From an uncultured Bacteroidales bacterium (GTDB lineage: Bacteria > Bacteroidota > Bacteroidia > Bacteroidales > UBA932), in assembly GCA_900320185.1 (NCBI GenBank), contig ONRD01000009.1:1-56424 (forward strand): a DNA stretch of 56,424 nucleotides, written 5' to 3'. The translations under genes and the position numbers were made by a program. Below, piece after piece: positions 51,420-56,424 of this stretch. The notes under the pieces were generated by a model, which was not told where the DNA came from, searched no databases, and saw nothing but the letters and a program-made list of their open reading frames with translations. The stretch's first letter is position 1; each line of letters begins with the position of its first letter.

Positions 51420-54400
51420 CTATTTGGCGGACAGCATTTCCCGGACTGCCCTTTCCAGCTGCTTGTCCTCACCCTTGAGGACGGAGGCCGGGTCGTTTTC
51501 AACCTTTATGTCGGGTTCGATCTGCATGTTCTCGATGTAGCGTCCCTCCTTGACACCCCACGAACCGACCTGGGGGATTCCGAAGACCATTCCGTTGAGC
51601 TGAGTCTCCCACCATACCGCGGTCATTGTGCCGGGTACCGGCATTCCGATCAGCTTGCCGAGCCCGAGGGCGCGGTACGTGTACGGGAATCCGCAGGCGT
51701 CGGAGTAGTTGTCCTCGCACATGAGCACGCATGAGGGTTTGTTCCACTTGCTGTAGGGCTCGGAACCGATGTACTGGCCACGCGGCATGAACTTGATGTA
51801 TTCCTTGCCGCCGAGGAGGGTGGCGAGGTCGTCATGCAGCCAGCCGCCGCCGTTGTGACGGGTGTCGACGACCGCTGCGTCGCAGGTCCTGTACTTGCCC
51901 AGGAGTTTCGAATATGCCTCCCTGAAGCTGGGGGAGTCCATCCCCTTGATGTGGGTGTAGCCGATCTTGCCGTCGGAGGCCGATGCGGCGATGCGCTCGC
52001 GCTGCCTGACCCACCTGTTGTAGTAGAGGTTGCTTTCGGAAGAGGTTGGCTTGACGAACAGTTCGACTTCCTTTCCTCCCTTCCTGACCACGATGGGAAT
52101 CCTCTTGCCGGCCTTCCCCTGGAGCATGCTGAACCAGCTCTTGCCCGCCACGATCTTCTCCCCGTTGATGGACACCACCATGTCGCCTGACTTGATCCCT
52201 GAGTCGGCAAGGTCCAGGGGACCTCCTGGGAGCACCTCGGCGATCCGGAGCCCGTCGCCTTCATATTCAGTGTCATAGATGGCGCCAAGGTAGCTCATGC
52301 TGACCCTTGCGCGTGGATTGAACCTTGCTCCGGTGTGGGAGCCGTTGAGTTCCCCGAGCATCTCGGACAGGAGGTCCTGGAAGTCGAAGTTGTTGTCGAT
52401 GTAGGGGAGGAACTGCTTGTAGTTCTCCTTGAAGCCGGCCCAGTCGATGCCGTGGATGTCCGGATCGTAGAATTTCTCGTCGACCTGCTTCCACACATGG
52501 TCGAAAATGTAGTACCGTTCTGCCTTCGGCTTGAACTCGTAGTCGCCCTGGAAGGTGATGGATGAAGGGGCTCCGTTCCCGGAAGTGCTTATCTTGGAGA
52601 TGCTTCCTCCTGAGAATATGTAGATGAACTTGTCATCTGCTGAAGGGGTGATGCTTCCGGATACTCCCTTGCGGATCACCCTGATGTCTCCGGTCTTGGT
52701 GTCCATCATGCAAAGGTCGCTGGTCCGCTCGAGCCTTGTCACGTAGAAAAGTTTAGTGCCGTCCTGGGTCAGGTAGAAGTCTCCCAGCCTGGAGGACGAC
52801 CTGGTGAGGCGTGAGATCCTGTATTCCCTGTTTTCCAGGTCGAGGACGAGTTTGTCCGGCTTCTCGGCTTTCTTCAGGGAATCCTTCTTCTCCTTCTGCT
52901 CCTCCTTCTCCTTCTGCTTCTCGGACTTTTCCTTGCCGCCTTCCTCCATTATCTTCTCGATTTCGGCCCCTTCCTTGTCCTGGAAGAACCTGGTCATCTC
53001 GGGTCCGTCGAAGAACATGATGTACACGTCGGTCTCGGCTCCCCAGCTTCCATGGCTGCGGTAGCCGTTCTTGTCCGACTCCCAGGTCATCGCCTTCCCC
53101 TTGAGGGCCCACTTGAAGTTGCTGTCGGAGTAGCCGCTCATCGTCAGGTCGGTGATTTCGCCGCTCTCGATGTCGATGAGTGCCACGTCGCTGTTGTTCC
53201 ATCCTCCGTCAGCCTGGTAGTTGGCGAGGATGTATTTGCTGTCGGGGCTCCATTCGAAGCTTTGGTCGCCGTCCTGGTACGAGTAGTTGACTCCCTGGAG
53301 GAGGACCTTTTCCTTGCCGTCCTTCGTGGACTTGATGACGATGTCAGTCCTGTCCCTTAGGTAGGCTACCCATTTCCCGTCAGGGGAGACGTCAGGCTGG
53401 AAGCATGTCTCGTCCTCCGAGGTCACGCTCTCTTCCTTGAACTTTGTCGAATAGACGAAGTACTTGTCGTCCTTGTCGGCAAGGGATATTTTCCATATTC
53501 CCCAATGGCCGTTCCTTTCTGCGGAGAAGTAGATCGAGCGTCCGTCCTTGGAGAAACTGACGTTGCGCTCCTGCTCGGGCGTGTTGGTGAGCCTCCTTGT
53601 GGTCTGGTAGTCGGCCGAGGTCACGAACACATCCCCCCTGATCACCAGCGCTATCTGCTTGCCGTCCTGGGAAACGTCCATGGAGGATGCTCCGGAGGTG
53701 AAGTTGAGATATTCAATGTCATTCTCAGTCTGGTCTTTCATCACCGTCACTGCCAGCTTCACGGGTTCGGCTCCTTCCTTCATGGTGTAGAGGTCGCCGT
53801 TGTAGGAGAAGCAGAGGGTGCCGTCGCCGGCGACGGAGAGGAATCTTACCGGATTGCCCTTGAAATTGGTGAGCCGGGTCCCTTGACCGGTGGCGGAAGT
53901 CGATGATTTGTAGACGTTTATGGTGCCGTCGGCTTCGGAAAGGTAGTAGAATGTCTTTCCGTCTGCCGCAAAGACAGGGTTGCGGTCCTCGCCGATGAAG
54001 GTGCTGAGTTTCGTGAAAGTACCGTCGCCGGTGATGCGGAAACGGTCTCCCTGGGGCTTCGAGGGTCTGTAGAACCAGATGTCCCTGGTGACGGAAGATG
54101 TGTGGTGCTTCCTCAGGGGATCCTCGTAGCCTTTATAATCCTCATAAATGGCCTCTCCCTCAGCATTCACGCTGATGTTCATCACGGGGAGGGAAGTGGC
54201 CAGGACCGGCCTTCCGGCCTTGGCGTCCACCTGCCAGAGCTGCTGGGTGTTGGGAAAGCCTCCGTAGCTGACTTCCTGCTGGATGTTCGAAAGGAAGAGG
54301 ACCCGGTTGCCTTCCAGGACGCAGAGCGGGGTCTCGTTTCCCGGGAAGTCGGTCAGCCGGACGGGAACTCCTCCCTCCGCCGTTGTGATGAATATGTCCT

Positions 54401-54674
54401 TTGAACCGAGCCTGTACGATGAGAACACGATGTTCTTTCCGTCCGGGGTCCAGAACGGGTCGGAGTCATAGGCTTCGTTGGAGGTGATCTGGAGTGCCCG
54501 GCCTCCTCCGGAGCCCACTACGAAGATGTCGCCTTTGTAGCAGAATGCGACGGATTTCCCGTCGGGGGAGATGGCGCTCTTGCGCAGCCATCTTGGGGTT
54601 TCCTGGGCAGCCATGGAGAGTCCTGCGAGCAGGACGGCGGCAGCGAGGATGCTCTTTTTCAGGTTCGTTTTCAT
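51420..54674 (-). CDS. Tricorn-type protease, S41 family, exported
   Basis: A 1084-residue protein with signal peptide (ILAAAVLLAGLSMAAQ), so periplasmic rather than cytoplasmic as in archaeal Tricorn. Beta-propeller repeats of the TolB/PD40 type cover about 25-570 (SPDGKSVAF, TPDGKNIVF, SPDGKWVAYL). A Lys/Glu-rich insert lies near 585-620. The C1 region, a PDZ domain (about 800-870; GDMVVSINGEKIV) and the S41 catalytic domain follow. The S41 marks are DTRHNGGGW and the nucleophile in EDNYSDACG. The family trims oligopeptides. It is the first gene of a run with the DPM1-like enzyme and dihydroorotase. Confidence 0.93.
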   Translation of the reverse strand: MKTNLKKSILAAAVLLAGLSMAAQETPRWLRKSAISPDGKSVAFCYKGDIFVVGSGGGRALQITSNEAYDSDPFWTPDGKNIVFSSYRLGSKDIFITTAEGGVPVRLTDFPGNETPLCVLEGNRVLFLSNIQQEVSYGGFPNTQQLWQVDAKAGRPVLATSLPVMNISVNAEGEAIYEDYKGYEDPLRKHHTSSVTRDIWFYRPSKPQGDRFRITGDGTFTKLSTFIGEDRNPVFAADGKTFYYLSEADGTINVYKSSTSATGQGTRLTNFKGNPVRFLSVAGDGTLCFSYNGDLYTMKEGAEPVKLAVTVMKDQTENDIEYLNFTSGASSMDVSQDGKQIALVIRGDVFVTSADYQTTRRLTNTPEQERNVSFSKDGRSIYFSAERNGHWGIWKISLADKDDKYFVYSTKFKEESVTSEDETCFQPDVSPDGKWVAYLRDRTDIVIKSTKDGKEKVLLQGVNYSYQDGDQSFEWSPDSKYILANYQADGGWNNSDVALIDIESGEITDLTMSGYSDSNFKWALKGKAMTWESDKNGYRSHGSWGAETDVYIMFFDGPEMTRFFQDKEGAEIEKIMEEGGKEKSEKQKEKEEQKEKKDSLKKAEKPDKLVLDLENREYRISRLTRSSSRLGDFYLTQDGTKLFYVTRLERTSDLCMMDTKTGDIRVIRKGVSGSITPSADDKFIYIFSGGSISKISTSGNGAPSSITFQGDYEFKPKAERYYIFDHVWKQVDEKFYDPDIHGIDWAGFKENYKQFLPYIDNNFDFQDLLSEMLGELNGSHTGARFNPRARVSMSYLGAIYDTEYEGDGLRIAEVLPGGPLDLADSGIKSGDMVVSINGEKIVAGKSWFSMLQGKAGKRIPIVVRKGGKEVELFVKPTSSESNLYYNRWVRQRERIAASASDGKIGYTHIKGMDSPSFREAYSKLLGKYRTCDAAVVDTRHNGGGWLHDDLATLLGGKEYIKFMPRGQYIGSEPYSKWNKPSCVLMCEDNYSDACGFPYTYRALGLGKLIGMPVPGTMTAVWWETQLNGMVFGIPQVGSWGVKEGRYIENMQIEPDIKVENDPASVLKGEDKQLERAVREMLSAK

Positions 54675-54743
54675 GATGTCACTTTGTAATCAGTCTTCCG
54701 GCGTGAGCCGTCTTTCCTTCAGGTGGTCACAACGACCATTCTA

Positions 54744-54751
54744 CAAATATA
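54744..54751 (-). promoter_or_regulatory. -7 box TATATTTG for the Tricorn-type protease gene
   Basis: The minus strand reads TATATTTG 69 bases before the ATG, 21 bp from the opposed box at 54773-54780. Confidence 0.55.
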
Positions 54752-54772
54752 TAAATAATAAAGGGATTTTAC

Positions 54773-54780
54773 TATTTTTG
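54773..54780 (+). promoter_or_regulatory. -7 box TATTTTTG for the GT2 gene
   Basis: TATTTTTG ends 32 bases before the GT2 ATG. Confidence 0.55.
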
Positions 54781-54812
54781 TAGCAGTCAAGTCCAATTAG
54801 CCAAGGCTGAGT

Positions 54813-56240
54813 ATGAAAAGAATAGATTGTTTTATCCCATTCGTCAGCGAAGACCAGGTCGCTGCGACGGCGGCCAACCTTTCCGCCGAGGCGGAGGTCT
54901 CATCCGTCAACCGTATCGACGCCGCTTCATTCAGGAGCACCGCGGCCGTCCGCAGGATGGCGGCCACGGCCACCGCCCCCTTCACGATGATCTACACGAA
55001 GACGACCGGCCTGAGTTTCGGGAACTTCGCCCTGGAGCGTCTACTGTCCGTCGCCGAGGATTCCTCTGCGGCGATGGTCTATGCCGACCATTTCAACGAG
55101 ACCGACGGAGTCCGCTCCTTCGCTCCCGTGATCGACTGCCAGTTCGGGTCGCTGCGCGACGATTTCGATTTCGGCTCCGTGATGCTCTACAGGACCTCCG
55201 TCCTGAAAGAAGCGGTTGCGGGCATGGATGAAGAATATGACCACGCTGCGCTGTACGACCTCCGTCTCAGGGTGTCCCGAATCGGAGCCCTCGTCCATGT
55301 CAATGAATATCTCTATTATGAAATCGAGACCGACACCAGGAAGTCCGGCGAGAAGCAGTTCGACTATGTCGATCCCAGGAACCGCGCCGTCCAAGTCGAG
55401 ATGGAGAAGGCCTGCACCTCCCACCTCAAGGCGATAGGAGGCTATCTCGAGCCGGAATTCAAGCACATCGAGTTCTCGGACGAAGGCTTTGAATATGAAG
55501 CATCCGTGGTGATTCCGTGCAAGAACCGGGTCCGTACCATCGGGGATGCCCTCAGGTCCGCCCTAGGCCAGAAGACCTCGTTCAAGTATAACGTGATCGT
55601 CGTCGACGACAACTCCGACGACGGCACGGTCGATGTGATCAAGTCATTCCTTCCGGATCCGAGACTGGTCTACATCGCCCAGGACAAGACTTACCATGCG
55701 ATCGGCGGGAACTGGAACGCCGCCATCCATCATCCTTCCTGCGGGCGGTTCGCCCTTCAGCTTGACTCGGACGACCTTTATCATGACGAGAACACCGTCC
55801 AGAAGTTCGTCGATGCTTTCTACGCGCAGAATTGCGCAATGGTGGTCGGGACCTACAGGATGGTTGATTTCAACATGGAGACCCTTCCTCCTGGAATCAT
55901 CGACCACAGGGAGTGGACTCCGGAGAACGGAAGGAACAACGCCCTCCGCATCAACGGCCTCGGAGCACCCCGCGGTTTCTACGTCCCCATGCTCCGGCAG
56001 ATCAATTTCCCGACGACCAAGTATGGCGAGGATTACGCCGTCGGGCTTCGCGTGAGCAGGGAGTACCAGATCGGCCGTATCTATGACGTCCTCTACGACT
56101 GCCGCAGGTGGGAAGGGAATTCTGATGCCGCCCTGGACATTGAAAAGGTCAATGCCAACAACACTTACAAGGATAGGATACGTACCTGGGAACTCCAGGC
56201 CAGAATCCGGCTGAATCGGAAAAAACAGAAAAAAGCATAA
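54813..56240 (+). CDS. GT2 glycosyltransferase with partial second GT-like half
   Basis: A 475-residue soluble protein. The C-terminal half (about 228-440) is a GT-A family 2 glycosyltransferase: [21 protein letters not shown] and the metal motif LQLDSDDLY (about 315). The N-terminal half looks like a worn GT-A domain ([11 protein letters not shown] and [12 protein letters not shown], mimicking the acidic motif region). It lacks the first nucleotide-binding strand pattern, so it may be a structural or partner-binding copy. The last residues are strongly basic. Substrate and product glycan are unknown. It is monocistronic and the last gene before the putative rRNA operon. Confidence 0.83.
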   Translation: MKRIDCFIPFVSEDQVAATAANLSAEAEVSSVNRIDAASFRSTAAVRRMAATATAPFTMIYTKTTGLSFGNFALERLLSVAEDSSAAMVYADHFNETDGVRSFAPVIDCQFGSLRDDFDFGSVMLYRTSVLKEAVAGMDEEYDHAALYDLRLRVSRIGALVHVNEYLYYEIETDTRKSGEKQFDYVDPRNRAVQVEMEKACTSHLKAIGGYLEPEFKHIEFSDEGFEYEASVVIPCKNRVRTIGDALRSALGQKTSFKYNVIVVDDNSDDGTVDVIKSFLPDPRLVYIAQDKTYHAIGGNWNAAIHHPSCGRFALQLDSDDLYHDENTVQKFVDAFYAQNCAMVVGTYRMVDFNMETLPPGIIDHREWTPENGRNNALRINGLGAPRGFYVPMLRQINFPTTKYGEDYAVGLRVSREYQIGRIYDVLYDCRRWEGNSDAALDIEKVNANNTYKDRIRTWELQARIRLNRKKQKKA

Positions 56241-56256
56241 AAAAGTTAAAAAAAAA

Positions 56257-56287
56257 TTTGCTGGTTTAAAATTAATGCTTACCTTTG
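56257..56287 (+). promoter_or_regulatory. strong promoter, likely of an rRNA operon
   Basis: TTTG (56257-56260), exactly 19 bases, then TACCTTTG (56280-56287): an exact match to the Bacteroidota -33/-7 consensus with optimal spacing, the best in the window. It is preceded by an A-rich run (56241-56256), as at growth-rate promoters. CAATCCC downstream is shared with tRNA-Cys. Confidence 0.75.
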
Positions 56288-56289
56288 CA

Positions 56290-56322
56290 ATCCCGTTCGC
56301 GAATAGCCGAATGGGATTTTTT
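56290..56322 (+). terminator. terminator-like hairpin straddling the start of transcription
   Basis: ATCCCGTTCG (56290-56299) pairs with CGAATGGGAT (56308-56317) with one G-T pair, loop of 8, then TTTTTT. The predicted start of transcription (about 56291-56294) falls inside the 5' arm. The full hairpin would form only in RNA arriving from the upstream GT2 gene, which has no other terminator. Confidence 0.6.
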
Positions 56323-56424
56323 GACAAGTTCATTGAAAAGACTGAAGGAAGTACAACAAAGTACCGAGAACGAAACGAGAGCGTTGATTTCTTTAGGAAT
56401 TAAGCTGCCGGGATCTGACTAGAG
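56294..56424 (+). other. probable 16S rRNA leader (mature 16S lies beyond the window)
   Basis: The 130 bases after the promoter contain no reading frame and run to the window edge. Features such as ATTGAAAAGACTGAAGG and the boxA-like TTTCTTTA (about 56389-56396) resemble Bacteroidota rRNA leaders. The assignment is inference, because the 16S start itself is not in the window. Confidence 0.55.

Noticed and set aside
56294-56424. Coding sequence at the right edge
   Set aside because: There is no open frame of useful length, and the strong promoter with a non-coding leader fits an rRNA operon better.

Overview
This window looks like a chromosome segment from a fairly high-GC member of the Bacteroidales (Bacteroidota). 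The evidence is the repeated promoter signature TAnnTTTG (mostly TATATTTG, TATTTTTG or TACCTTTG), lipoproteins and Sec-dependent secreted proteins typical of the phylum, Bacteroidota-style YidC, DUF349 and LTA-synthase-like proteins, LpxB (so a Gram-negative envelope), and many secreted glycan-active enzymes. I cannot fix the genus. A gut or rumen relative of Rikenellaceae or Cryptobacteroides would fit the composition, but that is inference.

Layout. 0-8.9 kb: a lipoprotein phosphoesterase, a SEC-C protein, a candidate small RNA, trmD, and then a tight forward run of a DUF349 protein, yidC and a YggS-type PLP protein. 8.9-10.5 kb: an AT-rich island (two 60-base lines counted by hand give about 35-38% G+C, against about 55% just upstream). 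It holds a decapitated JAB/JAMM toxin domain, a secreted protein translationally coupled to it, and a 108-base two-layer palindrome. 10.5-15.5 kb: housekeeping genes (OmpA-type lipoprotein, gap, surE, lpxB). 15.5-31.1 kb: envelope and glycan metabolism (GH92, GH20, a heparinase II/III-like enzyme, an LtaS-like phosphoglycerol transferase next to a diacylglycerol kinase, GH25, an RpiB-like isomerase, a GH99-like/SGNH fusion and an alpha-toroid protein). No SusC/SusD pair is present. 31.1-38.3 kb: rubrerythrin, a C1 peptidase, pssA, a small hydrolase, glycerate kinase, a lipoprotein, a DEDDy exonuclease, an RlmI-like methyltransferase and tRNA-Cys(GCA). 38.4-42.8 kb: a forward operon of a YqiA-like hydrolase fused to a degenerate nucleotidase-like domain, a NahK-like sugar kinase, an unknown membrane-anchored protein and a GNAT acetyltransferase. 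42.8-56.2 kb: a Gfo/Idh/MocA oxidoreductase, a small hydrolase-like protein, a ClC protein with CBS domains, Tex, an EamA transporter, dihydroorotase, a DPM1-like glycosyltransferase, a Tricorn-type protease and a GT2 enzyme. The right edge looks like the promoter and leader of an rRNA operon, with 16S expected just outside.

How the genes work together. GH92, GH20 and the heparinase-like enzyme could trim host N-glycans or glycosaminoglycans. The NahK-like kinase could salvage released N-acetylhexosamines. PssA, diacylglycerol kinase, the LtaS-like enzyme, LpxB and YidC serve the envelope. Most genes sit in short operons driven from divergent promoter pairs.

The most unusual items are the toxin-remnant island with its palindrome, the promoter-plus-terminator-defined small RNA beside trmD, the rRNA promoter embedded in a terminator hairpin, the kinase/phosphoglycerol-transferase pair in a Gram-negative, and the hydrolase fused to a nucleotidase-like domain that has lost its nucleophile.
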